Source: Sandaracinus amylolyticus (GTDB lineage Bacteria > Myxococcota_A > Polyangia > Polyangiales > Sandaracinaceae). From it: a stretch of DNA of 64,000 nucleotides. The DNA lies in NCBI RefSeq assembly GCF_021631985.1, contig NZ_CP070225.1, positions 9,920,001-9,984,000 on the forward strand, written 5' to 3'. Both the position numbers and the translations under genes were made by a program. Below the pieces are notes generated by a model, which saw only the letters and a list, made by a program, of their open reading frames with translations, ran no database searches and was not told where the DNA came from. Shown here in pieces: positions 35,534 to 43,301 of the stretch (positions within the stretch are counted from its first letter, which is position 1; each line of letters opens with the position of its first letter).

Positions 35534-35589
35534 GGGCCGAATGCCGCACGAGAGTACAGGGCTCTCGTTTGCACTTGAATGGTCGGCCC
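35534..35589 (+). ncRNA. 56-nt mini tRNA-like hairpin with U-rich tail
   Basis: A perfect 7-bp outer stem (GGGCCGA/TCGGCCC) encloses a perfect 6-bp stem-loop CGAGAG-TACAGGG-CTCTCG with a seven-base loop, like an acceptor and anticodon arm without D and T arms. TTTGTTTCTCT follows directly, so it could also be an intrinsic terminator. It sits between the TROVE gene and array member 7. Confidence 0.45.
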
Positions 35590-35600
35590 TTTGTTTCTCT

Positions 35601-35672
35601 GCGGGTGACCCGGCGAGTGCCGGATCTCGGGCGCCATCCGAGACCCCGGGGGTGCGACTCCCCCCATCCGCT
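35601..35672 (+). tRNA. tRNA-like sequence, Gly anticodon GCC (array member 7)
   Basis: 72 nt: acceptor GCGGGTG/CATCCGC (one wobble), D hairpin CCGGC-GAGT-GCCGG, perfect anticodon stem CTCGG/CCGAG with loop GCGCCAT, T arm GGGGG-TGCGACT-CCCCC, discriminator T. Position 33 is C instead of the near-invariant U, and U8 is absent, so decoding on the ribosome is doubtful. Confidence 0.58.
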
Positions 35673-35704
35673 CTTCGCGCACGGCTTCGTCTTTCGACTC
35701 ACAC

Positions 35705-35781
35705 GCTGGTGGAGATCCCGTCGGGATGGGATCGCTCGATTCTCAGTCGAGAGGCCGCGGGTTCGACTCCCGTCATCAGCA
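35705..35781 (+). tRNA. tRNA-like sequence, Glu anticodon CTC (array member 8)
   Basis: 77 nt: acceptor GCTGGTG/CATCAGC (one wobble), D stem GATC/GATC with a 12-base loop holding GG, perfect anticodon stem CTCGA/TCGAG with loop TTCTCAG (anticodon CTC), T arm GCGGG-TTCGACT-CCCGT, discriminator A. Position 8 is G. Its last 18 bases are the start of a 97-bp tandem repeat that follows. Confidence 0.65.
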
Positions 35782-36006
35782 CTCGCTTCGCTCGCGCGGC
35801 TGACGCTCGTCGCGTCGCTGCACTCCGTCCAGCTCGCGCTGGACTCCGTGCAGCTCCTAACGACTCCCGTCATCAGCACTCGCTTCGCTCGCGCTGCTGA
35901 CGCTCGTCGCGTCGCTGCACTCCGTCCAGCTCGCGCTGGACTCCGTGCAGCTCCTAACGACTCCCGTCATCAGCACTCGCTTCGCTCCCGCTGCCGACGC
36001 TCGTCG
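35764..36006 (+). repeat. 97-bp tandem repeat seeded by a tRNA-like 3' end
   Basis: Two full copies (35764-35860 and 35861-35957, one base different) and a partial third from 35958. Each begins with the 18 bases from the T loop to the discriminator of array member 8, and carries a long imperfect hairpin (GCTGCAC...TCCAGC-TCGC-GCTGGA...GTGCAGC; first copy 35817-35854, second 35914-35951). Repeats that begin with a tRNA 3' end recall integration sites, but tandem slippage explains them as well. Confidence 0.85.
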
Positions 36007-36049
36007 TCGGCGTGCTAGGTCTGGTCGTGTCGTCACGAGGGGTCCTCGA

Positions 36050-36715
36050 GTGAGCGCGCGGCGCGAGGTTCGTCCCTCGGACTCGCCGTTCGTCGAGCGC
36101 GTGACGCGCGTGACGTACGACGCCGCGGTCCGTGAGCTGTCCACACCCGACGGCACCTGGGACCTCGTCGTGCTCGAGCGCGAAGGGCGCACCCTCGTGC
36201 TGCAGACCGGGCTGATCACGCGGCCCGTCGAGCTCGAGAACGACGCGGGCGACGCCTATCTCGCGATCTCGTTCAAGCCCGGCGTGTTCCTGGCGAAGCA
36301 ACCCGGCGTGAAGACGGTCGACCGCGGCATCGTGCAGCCGATCGTCTCGCCGCGCGCGTTCTCGATGGACGGCGAGACGCTCGAGATCCCGACGTTCGAC
36401 AACGCCGAGGACCTCGTCGCTCGCCTCGCGCGGCGGGGTCTGCTCGCACGCGACGAGCTCGTCGCCGACGCGGCGCGCGGCGACGTGCGCGCGATCGGGA
36501 CGCGCACGCTGCAGCGCCACTTCGTGCACGCGCTCGGCATCACGCCGAAGCAGCTCGCGCAGATCCAGCGCGCCTGCCGCGCGGTCGAGCTGCTCGAGCG
36601 CGGCGTCGCGCCCGCCGCGGTCGCGATCGAGATGGGCTACTCCGATCAGCCGCACATGACGCGCGCGCTGAAGGCCCTGGTCGGTCGCACCCCCGGGCAG
36701 ATCCGCGCCCGCTGA
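36050..36715 (+). CDS. AraC-family transcriptional regulator
   Basis: 221 residues from GTG 36050, with GAGGGG eight bases upstream. The N-terminal part is a cupin-like region (TWDLVVLEREGRTLVLQTGLITRPVE, FKPGVFL). The C-terminal AraC HTH pair is recognisable in RTLQRHFVHALGITPKQLAQIQRACRAVELLERG and AIEMGYSDQPHMTRALKALVGRTPGQI. It lies 65 bases upstream of the epoxide hydrolase gene on the same strand and probably controls it. Confidence 0.87.
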   Translation: MSARREVRPSDSPFVERVTRVTYDAAVRELSTPDGTWDLVVLEREGRTLVLQTGLITRPVELENDAGDAYLAISFKPGVFLAKQPGVKTVDRGIVQPIVSPRAFSMDGETLEIPTFDNAEDLVARLARRGLLARDELVADAARGDVRAIGTRTLQRHFVHALGITPKQLAQIQRACRAVELLERGVAPAAVAIEMGYSDQPHMTRALKALVGRTPGQIRAR

Positions 36716-36780
36716 CCGTCGCCGGTCGATTGTCGCATTCCTTCAAGAGGGCTCGGAGGGGCGGTGCTTCACTGACCCTC

Positions 36781-37914
36781 ATGAAGATCACGCCCTTCCG
36801 AATCGACGTCAGCCAGACCGTTCTCGACGACCTCCGCGATCGGCTCGCGCGCACCCGCTTCCCCGAGTCGCCCGAGGGCTGGAGCGCCGGCACCGACTCG
36901 GCGTTCATGAAGCGCCTCACCAAGCACTGGCTCGAGGCGTACGACTGGCGACGTCACGAGTCCGCGCTCAACGCGCATCCGCAATTCGTCGCCGACGTGA
37001 ACGGCACGCCGATCCACTTCGTGCACGTGCGCGGCCGCGGTCCGAATCCCACGCCGCTGCTGCTCATCCACGCGTTCCCCGACTCGTTCCATCGCTTCGT
37101 CGGCGCGATCGGCCCGCTCACCGATCCCGCGGCGCACGGGGGCGACCCCGCGCTCTCGTTCGACGTGATCATCCCCTCGCTGCCCGGGTTCGGCTTCTCG
37201 GGGCACACCGCGATGTCGGTCGACGCGACCGCCGACACGCTCGCCGCGCTCATGAAGGGCCTCGGCTACGAGCGCTATCTCGCGGGCGGCGGCGACGGGC
37301 CGATCCCGATGGCGATGTCGCATCGCCACGCCGAGTCGGTCGCCGGCATCTACTGCGTCGACGTCGGCTATCCCGACGGCAACACCGACTTCGCGAGCCT
37401 CGGCCCCGAAGAGCGCGAGTTCGCGCAGTGGATCCACGCGTGGTGGATGCGCGAGGGCGCGTTCAACATGATCCAGTCGACGAAGCCGAGCAGCCTCGCG
37501 TTCGCGCTGAACGACTCGCCGGTGGGCCTCGCTGCGTGGCTGATGATCCTCTTCGCGAGCGGCGCGGAGGATCGCGTCGAAGAGCGCTTCACGCTCGACT
37601 CGCTGATCACGAACGCGATGATCTACTGGGTCAGCGGCACCATCGGCTCGGCGATGCGCAGCTATCTCGAGAGCGCGCGCGCGATGTACGCGAGCCCCGC
37701 CGCGCCTCCGCGAGGTCGGAGCGACGTGCCCGCGGCAGTTGCGCGGATGCCGCTCGACGCGCCGCTCCCGCGTGCCTGGGCCGAGCGCCGCGTGAACCTC
37801 GTGCAGTTCACCGAGATGGCGCGCGGCGGGCACCACTCGTCGTGGGAGGTCCCCGACCTCTTCGCGAAGGACCTCCGCGACTTCCTCGTCACGTTGCGCC
37901 GCCGGTCGCGCTGA
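36781..37914 (+). CDS. Epoxide hydrolase-like alpha/beta hydrolase
   Basis: 377 residues from ATG 36781. An N-terminal EHN domain (TPFRIDVSQTVLDDLRDRLARTRFPE, residues about 2-110) covers the catalytic core: oxyanion LLLIHAFPDSFHRF, nucleophile Asp in GGGDGPIPMAM, and His in GGHHSSWEVPD near the C-terminus. The usual nucleophile context is GGDWG, so the missing Trp is notable. The enzymes open epoxides to diols. Possibly a detoxification gene under the upstream AraC regulator. Confidence 0.85.
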   Translation: MKITPFRIDVSQTVLDDLRDRLARTRFPESPEGWSAGTDSAFMKRLTKHWLEAYDWRRHESALNAHPQFVADVNGTPIHFVHVRGRGPNPTPLLLIHAFPDSFHRFVGAIGPLTDPAAHGGDPALSFDVIIPSLPGFGFSGHTAMSVDATADTLAALMKGLGYERYLAGGGDGPIPMAMSHRHAESVAGIYCVDVGYPDGNTDFASLGPEEREFAQWIHAWWMREGAFNMIQSTKPSSLAFALNDSPVGLAAWLMILFASGAEDRVEERFTLDSLITNAMIYWVSGTIGSAMRSYLESARAMYASPAAPPRGRSDVPAAVARMPLDAPLPRAWAERRVNLVQFTEMARGGHHSSWEVPDLFAKDLRDFLVTLRRRSR

Positions 37915-37996
37915 CGCCTCAGGACCGCCGCCCATCACGCGGCGGAGCGTGCGGCTGCGGGAACTTTCGGGCGCGATCCGTGGTCCGAGGCGCGAC

Positions 37997-38674
37997 GTGC
38001 GATGGCTCGCGCATCATTTCGAGGAGGGCGGGTGGGGCATGTACCCGCTCGTCGCGTGCCTCGCCGTCGCGCTGCTGATCACCATCGAGCGCGCGTGCGC
38101 GTTGCTGCGTGCACGTCCCGATGCAGACGCGCTGCTCGACGCGCTGCGCGCGTGCTTGCGAGTGGGTGACGTGACGGGTGCGATCGCGATCTGCGAGCGC
38201 AATCGCGGCCCGCTCGCGCGCATCGCGCTCGCCGGTCTGCGCGAGTCGCTGCAGTCGGTGCCGCGCATCGAGGCGGCGCTCGCCGCGCGATGGATGCTCG
38301 AGATCCAACCGCTCGCGCGACGGCTCGGATACCTGCAGCTGATCGTGCAGATCGCGACCCTCTTCGGCCTGCTCGGCACCACCACCGGGCTCTTCGCTGG
38401 CTACGGTTTTGCGAATGCCGATGCGGGCTCGCGCGCGACGATGCTGGCGCGAGGGATCTCGGAGTCCCTCAACTGCACCGCGGGCGGGCTCTTCGTCTCG
38501 ATGTTCGCGCTGCTCGCGCTCTGCTTGCTCGAGGGTCGCGCCCGCGCGATGCGCGAGGAGCTCGAAGAGGGCGCGCTCGCGATCCGCAACATGCTGATCG
38601 ATCATCGCGAGCACCTGCGATGGAACGGCGCGCGAGCCCCGCTCGACCGTCCGACGTATCGTACGGCGCGGTGA
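37997..38674 (+). CDS. MotA/TolQ/ExbB-family proton channel subunit
   Basis: 225 residues from GTG 37997, chosen for the GAGG six bases upstream; GTG 37949 is open too. Three membrane helices are visible: MYPLVACLAVALLITIERACALL, QLIVQIATLFGLLGTTTGLFAGYG and GISESLNCTAGGLFVSMFALLALCLLEG, with the conserved GLLGTTTGL and Thr/Gly pattern of the proton channel. These proteins energise TonB, Tol or gliding machinery. No TolR/ExbD partner is adjacent. Confidence 0.8.
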   Translation: MRWLAHHFEEGGWGMYPLVACLAVALLITIERACALLRARPDADALLDALRACLRVGDVTGAIAICERNRGPLARIALAGLRESLQSVPRIEAALAARWMLEIQPLARRLGYLQLIVQIATLFGLLGTTTGLFAGYGFANADAGSRATMLARGISESLNCTAGGLFVSMFALLALCLLEGRARAMREELEEGALAIRNMLIDHREHLRWNGARAPLDRPTYRTAR

Positions 38675-38845
38675 CACGACGGCTGGGCCGCGAGCGACGC
38701 GCGCCGCTGAGCTCGGTGCTCGCGCGCGATCGTCGGCCACGCGGTCGCGGCACCGCGAGGGCGATTGCCTCGCATCGCGATTGCGCCGCCGCGCGATCCG
38801 CGCGGCGCGTCGGTTGCGTCGTCGCGTCGCACGGAGGACCGAGCG

Positions 38846-39571
38846 ATGCACACGAGGCTGCGGGGAAAGAAGATCGCGGTGCTCGCCGCGGATGGATTCG
38901 AGTACGTCGAGCTCAGCATTCCCGAGAAGGCGCTGCGCCTCGCGGGCGCCGAGGTGGAGATCGTCTCGCTCCACCCCGGGCGCATCCGCGGCATGAACCT
39001 GAGCGCGCCGACCAAGACGGTGCGCGTCGATCGCACCATCGACGAGGTGAGCGTCGACGAGTACGACGCGCTCTTCGTTCCCGGCGGGTTCATCGGGCCC
39101 GACCTGCTGCGCCAGAGCGGCCCGGCGCGCCGCTTCGTCGCCGCGTTCGACGCCGCGCAGAAGCCGATCGCGACGCTCTGTCATGGGCCGTGGATGCTCG
39201 CGTCGGCAGGCATCGCGCGCGGGCGCACCGTCGCGTCGTGGCCTGGCGTGCGCGACGACCTCGTGCACGCCGGCGCGACCTGGCGCGACGAGCCCGTCGT
39301 TCGCGATCGCAACTGGGTCACGAGCCGGAGCCCGGCGGACCTCAAGCAGCTCGTGCCCGCGATGATCGCGCTCTTCGCCGACACCGCGCTGCACACCGAA
39401 GAAGCGACCGCGCAGCGGCTGCAGACCGGCTCGTCGCCGGCGCACGAGTCGCCGCCGCCGATGGCGGTCGCCGCCGCGCGCATGGTGCCGGGACCGTCGG
39501 TCCGCACGATCGCCGCGGCCGCCGCGGTCGCCGCCGTGAGCGCGCTCGCGCTGCGCGCGGCGAGCGTGTGA
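38846..39571 (+). CDS. DJ-1/PfpI family protein with C-terminal membrane anchor
   Basis: 241 residues from ATG 38846, GGAGG upstream. The DJ-1/PfpI core spans residues about 8-180: KIAVLAADGFEYVELSIPEKAL with the conserved Glu, VPGGFIGPDLLR, and nucleophile Cys in TLCHGPWML. A linker leads to a hydrophobic tail (TIAAAAAVAAVSALALRAA) that looks like a tail anchor; this is unusual for the family. Roles in the family include protease, deglycase or glyoxalase activity and stress protection. Confidence 0.83.
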   Translation: MHTRLRGKKIAVLAADGFEYVELSIPEKALRLAGAEVEIVSLHPGRIRGMNLSAPTKTVRVDRTIDEVSVDEYDALFVPGGFIGPDLLRQSGPARRFVAAFDAAQKPIATLCHGPWMLASAGIARGRTVASWPGVRDDLVHAGATWRDEPVVRDRNWVTSRSPADLKQLVPAMIALFADTALHTEEATAQRLQTGSSPAHESPPPMAVAAARMVPGPSVRTIAAAAAVAAVSALALRAASV

Positions 39572-39575
39572 TCGA

Positions 39576-39807
39576 TCAACCTCGCGCGGCGTGGGCGAGG
39601 CTCTCGAGCTCGTGCTCGCGCTCGTCGAGCACCATCGAGCGCAGCAGATCCGCGACGCTGGTGAATCCGTCGATGCCCGCGGGCTCGTGCTCGAGCTCGG
39701 GGTGCGCATCGAGGAAGCGCAGGTACTCGCGCTCCGCGCGATCCTCGAGCTCGGCATTCAGGTGATGGCTCCACGCGGGCCTCCGCCAGCACGGCGCGCG
39801 TGGTCAT
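39576..39807 (-). pseudogene. Small gene with an apparent one-base frameshift
   Basis: ATG 39807 overlaps the stop of the upstream membrane-protein gene (ATGA). It begins MTTRAVLAEAR; after about 11 codons the coding frame continues one base over as WSHHLNAELEDRAEREYLRFLDA...ADLLRSMVLDEREHELESLAHAARG to the stop at 39576. The span of 232 bases is 77 codons plus one, which fits a single inserted base near 39775. The second frame has strong GC3 bias and no start of its own. Frameshift mutation, sequencing error or programmed shift are all possible. Confidence 0.55.
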
Positions 39808-40052
39808 CCGTGGGCCACGATCACCAGGACCGCGTAGACGATCGAGACCGCGACGAAGCCGCGCGCGAGATCGCGCTCTCCGGCGCGCCACGACGCGAGC
39901 GCGGCGAGCGGCGGCACGATCGCGAGGACCGGATGCATCTCGCTGGCGCGCGCGCGACGTACCGCGACGCTCATCATCGCGGCCCACAGCACGATCAGGC
40001 TCGCGAGCGAGAGAGTCAGTCCGAGATACACGAGCATCGCAGTCGTGATCAT
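39804..40052 (-). CDS. Small membrane protein
   Basis: 82 residues from ATG 40052. Two or three hydrophobic segments: MLVYLGLTLSLASLIVLWAAMMSVAV, HPVLAIVPPLAALASW and GFVAVSIVYAVLVIVAHG. No family recognised. Its stop overlaps the ATG of the frameshifted small gene downstream, suggesting an operon. Confidence 0.65.
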   Translation of the reverse strand: MITTAMLVYLGLTLSLASLIVLWAAMMSVAVRRARASEMHPVLAIVPPLAALASWRAGERDLARGFVAVSIVYAVLVIVAHG

Positions 40053-40149
40053 CACGACTCGCGCACTGCATCGTGTGTTCCAGGCGCGAGGCGCTGGGCG
40101 CCGGCCATCCGCGCGGCGTGGCCGACTGCCACGCACGCGTCGTCACCGC

Positions 40150-42210
40150 TCACTCGGTCGCGGCGGCTCCGCTCGCGCGCTGCATCGGCAGCTCGAGGAT
40201 CGCGCTGGCCCGCGGCGCGAGCTGCACCTCACGCACCGTGGGCTCGTATCCGTCGGCGACGATCGTGACGGTGTGCCGGCCCGGCGAGAGCCCCTCGACG
40301 CGCAGCGGGACCCGGCCGCGCGAGACTCCGTCGATCAGCACCGCACCGCTGGTCACCGGCGCGGTGCGCACCTCGATCGACGACGTCGCCGCGCCCGCGA
40401 GCCACCAGTACGTCGCGCCCGCGCCCACGATGAGCATGAAGAACGCCGCGATCGCGAAGAAGATCACGTCGCTGCGACGGCGCCGCGGCGCGCCCCCTTC
40501 CGCGATGATGCGGCGCCGCGTCGTAGGATCGCGCCGGCCGTCCGACGCGCGGTGCGGGCCGGTCGGCTCGCGCGATGCGGCCTGCTGCGCCTTCTTGTGC
40601 GCGGGATCGGTCTTGCCCGTCGGGAGCAGCGCGCGGATGACCTGCGAGTTGATCTCCGCGGGATCGAGCGAGAGGTGCTCGGGATCGATCGGGATCGTCG
40701 AGAGCGCCTTCTCGTGCGAGTCGGGATCGCGCATCGTCGTGCGCAGCTCGTCCGCGACCATCACGCTCGGCTCGCTCTCGCTGCCGGGCGGCGGCGAGGT
40801 CGCCGGGCCCTTCTCCGCGGTGGAGGCCGGGCTCGGGTCCGTGTCGCGCCCGGCCTCGCGCTCCTTGGGCTTGCGATAGGGACCGAGCTCCGCGAGATCG
40901 GTGCGCGGCGGACGCCAGCTCTCCGCGGCCTGGGTGCGCCCGGGGCGGAACGTCGCCTTGAGCGGTCGCACGTGCGAGCCGCTGCTCGGCTTCGGGTCCT
41001 CGGCGCCGTCGCGCTGGAAGAACACCTCGTAGGGTCCGACCGGGCGCACTTCGATCTCGAGCTTCGCGAGCGGCGAGCCCTCGAAGATCTGCGTCTCGGC
41101 GTCCTCGTCGTCGTCGAAGAGATCGTGCGCGCCGATCTCGAGGCGCGTGCTCGAGTTGGTGCGCTTGCGCTTCGCCTCGGGCTGCACGCTCGGACGGCGC
41201 CCGATCAGATCGAGCACGTCGAGCCGCGCCTTCTCCTCCGCCATCTCGTCGCGGAAGATGCCGCGCAGCCACGTCGTCAGCGTGAAGCGCTCGTAGCCCG
41301 GCGCCGCCTCCGCGAGGAAGAGCGTGAGCGCCTTCTGCATCTCGTGCGCGCTCGCATAGCGATCGTCGGCGCGCTTGCTCAGCGAGCGCATCACGATCTC
41401 GACGAGCTTCGCGGGCGTGCCGGGCGCGGCTTCCTCGAGCGGCGGCACCTCGGCCTCGCGCACCAGCTCCATCGCCTCGAAGTTGTTGGCGCGCGAGAAG
41501 AGCGGGCGCCCGGTGAGCATCTCGTAGAGGCAGGTGCCCGCGGCGAACTGATCGCTGCGCGCGTCCATCGGCGCGCCGCGCACCTGCTCCGGGCTCATGT
41601 AGCCGACCTTGCCCTTGAGCGTGCCGGCCTGGGTCTTGGTGCTGCGCGACGCGGCCTTCGCGATGCCGAAGTCGATCAGCTTCACCTTGCCGTCGAAGCT
41701 GACGAGCACGTTCTGCGGCGACACGTCGCGGTGCACGACGTTGAGCGGCTTGCCGTCCTTGCCCGTCGCGGTGTGCGCGAAGTGCAACGCCTCGCACATG
41801 CGCGCGCCGATGTACGCGATCGTCGTGGGCTCCATCGGCAGCGAGAGCTCGCGCACCCGCCGCAGGATGCCCAGCAGATCGCGGCCCCACACGAACTCCA
41901 TCGCGATGTAGAGCGAGCTGCCGACCTTGCCGAGCTCGTGGATCTGCACGATCCCCGGGTGCTCGAGCTGGCCCGCGATGCGCGCCTCGTCGACGAACAT
42001 GTGCAGGAACTCTTCGTCGTCGGAGAAGCGCGGCAGGAGGCGCTTGATCGCGAGCAGGTCCGACACGCCGTCGTCCTGCACCGTCTTGCCGAGCCACACC
42101 TCGGCCATGCCTCCCGTCGCGATCTTGTCGAGCAGCAGGTACTTGCCGAACGTGACCAGCTTCGACGCCTCGGCGTCGTCACGGGGTGCGCTGGTCGTCG
42201 GCGCGGACAT
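40150..42210 (-). CDS. Ser/Thr protein kinase with C-terminal PEGA domain
   Basis: 686 residues from ATG 42210. Kinase domain at residues about 22-290: Gly loop IATGGMAEVW, Lys56 (AIKRL), catalytic H160-R-D (VVHRDVSPQN), D180-F-G, and APE-like SPEQVRG. A long acidic and Pro/Ser-rich linker follows, then a membrane helix (VIFFAIAAFFMLIVGAGATYWWL, about residues 587-610) and an outer PEGA domain (AVLIDGVSRGRVPLRVEGLSPGRHTVTIVADGY, in pieces). PEGA often contacts the cell surface. The start codon overlaps the stop of the TerB-sugar transferase gene by one base, so translation is likely coupled. Confidence 0.92.
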   Translation of the reverse strand: MSAPTTSAPRDDAEASKLVTFGKYLLLDKIATGGMAEVWLGKTVQDDGVSDLLAIKRLLPRFSDDEEFLHMFVDEARIAGQLEHPGIVQIHELGKVGSSLYIAMEFVWGRDLLGILRRVRELSLPMEPTTIAYIGARMCEALHFAHTATGKDGKPLNVVHRDVSPQNVLVSFDGKVKLIDFGIAKAASRSTKTQAGTLKGKVGYMSPEQVRGAPMDARSDQFAAGTCLYEMLTGRPLFSRANNFEAMELVREAEVPPLEEAAPGTPAKLVEIVMRSLSKRADDRYASAHEMQKALTLFLAEAAPGYERFTLTTWLRGIFRDEMAEEKARLDVLDLIGRRPSVQPEAKRKRTNSSTRLEIGAHDLFDDDEDAETQIFEGSPLAKLEIEVRPVGPYEVFFQRDGAEDPKPSSGSHVRPLKATFRPGRTQAAESWRPPRTDLAELGPYRKPKEREAGRDTDPSPASTAEKGPATSPPPGSESEPSVMVADELRTTMRDPDSHEKALSTIPIDPEHLSLDPAEINSQVIRALLPTGKTDPAHKKAQQAASREPTGPHRASDGRRDPTTRRRIIAEGGAPRRRRSDVIFFAIAAFFMLIVGAGATYWWLAGAATSSIEVRTAPVTSGAVLIDGVSRGRVPLRVEGLSPGRHTVTIVADGYEPTVREVQLAPRASAILELPMQRASGAAATE

Positions 42211-43217
42211 CAGTACGCGTTCTCCCGCACCGCGGAGCCGAAGACCGTGCGCAGCACGATCTCGATGTCGAAGAGCAGGCTCCAGTGCTGGATGTAGTAG
42301 AGGTCGTGCTCGACGCGCGCGAGCATCTTGTCGAGCGTGTCCGTCTCGCCGCGCCAGCCGTTGACCTGGGCCCAGCCGGTGATGCCGGGCTTCACCTTGT
42401 GCCGCAGCATGTACTCGTCGATCAGCTTCTTGTAGTGCTCGTTGTGGGCGATCGCGTGGGGGCGCGGCCCGACGATCGACATGTCGCCCATCAGCACGTT
42501 GAGGAACTGCGGAAGCTCGTCGAGCGAGCTGCGGCGGAGGAACGCGCCGAGCTTCGTGACGCGCGCGTCGTTCTTCGTCGCCTGCGTGACCTTCGCGCCG
42601 TCCTCCGCGACCGTCATGCTGCGGAACTTGTAGACGAAGAACTCCTTGCCGTTGAGCCCGTAGCGGCGCTGCTTGAAGAGCGCCGGGCCCTTGCTCGTGA
42701 GCTTCACGCCGATCGCGCACGCGAGCATCACCGGCGCGCTCACCGCGAGAAACACCGCGCCGAGCACGATGTCCTCGACGCGCTTGAGCCGCTCGGCCCA
42801 CGGACGATCGAAGGGCGAGCCGAGCAAGAGGCCGCGCATCGCCTGATCGTCGAGCGAGAGCGCGAGCGAGAGCGCCATCAGGTACGCGTCCTCGCTGAGG
42901 TCGTACGCGCCGTCGGCCTCGCACACGTGGCGCGCCATCGCGAGGAGCGCGCGCCGCTTGATCGGAGGGTCCGCCGAGTACGCGTGCACCGCGGACTCGA
43001 GGTCGAAGCGGCGCGCGTCGAAGTCGCGCAGCCGCTGCTCGAGATCGACTGGCAGCACGCGTGTGCCGAGCAGGTCGAGCAGACAACGTCGCACCGCGTC
43101 GCGCTCGCGATCGCAGAAGCGCGTGTCGGCGTGCACTGCGCCGAGCAGGATGTCGGCGACCGGATACAGCGAGGTCGCGTCGATCGCGGGAGGAGGCATG
43201 GTCGCCGGGGACGCCAT
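42210..43217 (-). CDS. TerB-like domain fused to a polyprenyl-phosphate sugar transferase
   Basis: 335 residues from ATG 43217. Residues about 15-125 match a TerB-like helical domain: DILLGAVHADTRFCDRERDAVRRCLLDLLG and AMARHVCEADGAYDLSEDAYL (in pieces), very similar to the separate TerB protein at 56.9 kb. Then a membrane helix (DIVLGAVFLAVSAPVMLACAIGV) and the conserved transferase core KGPALFKQRRYGLNGKEFFVYKFRSM, with LDELPQFLNVLMGDMSIVGPRP and KPGITGWAQVNGWRG. It transfers a hexose phosphate to undecaprenyl phosphate to start a polysaccharide. Coupled to the kinase gene, which may regulate it. Confidence 0.88.
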   Translation of the reverse strand: MASPATMPPPAIDATSLYPVADILLGAVHADTRFCDRERDAVRRCLLDLLGTRVLPVDLEQRLRDFDARRFDLESAVHAYSADPPIKRRALLAMARHVCEADGAYDLSEDAYLMALSLALSLDDQAMRGLLLGSPFDRPWAERLKRVEDIVLGAVFLAVSAPVMLACAIGVKLTSKGPALFKQRRYGLNGKEFFVYKFRSMTVAEDGAKVTQATKNDARVTKLGAFLRRSSLDELPQFLNVLMGDMSIVGPRPHAIAHNEHYKKLIDEYMLRHKVKPGITGWAQVNGWRGETDTLDKMLARVEHDLYYIQHWSLLFDIEIVLRTVFGSAVRENAY

Positions 43218-43301
43218 CGGCCCACGGTTCTACCACGAGCGCGGCCCACACCTGCCCACGTTCCCGCGTGCCAAGCCATGGACGCAGGCGCGTCGGCGTG
43301 T

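Noticed and set aside
31546-36006. Intact prophage
   Set aside because: Ro plus many tRNA-like sequences recalls some mycobacteriophages, but no capsid, terminase, portal, tail or integrase gene is in the window.
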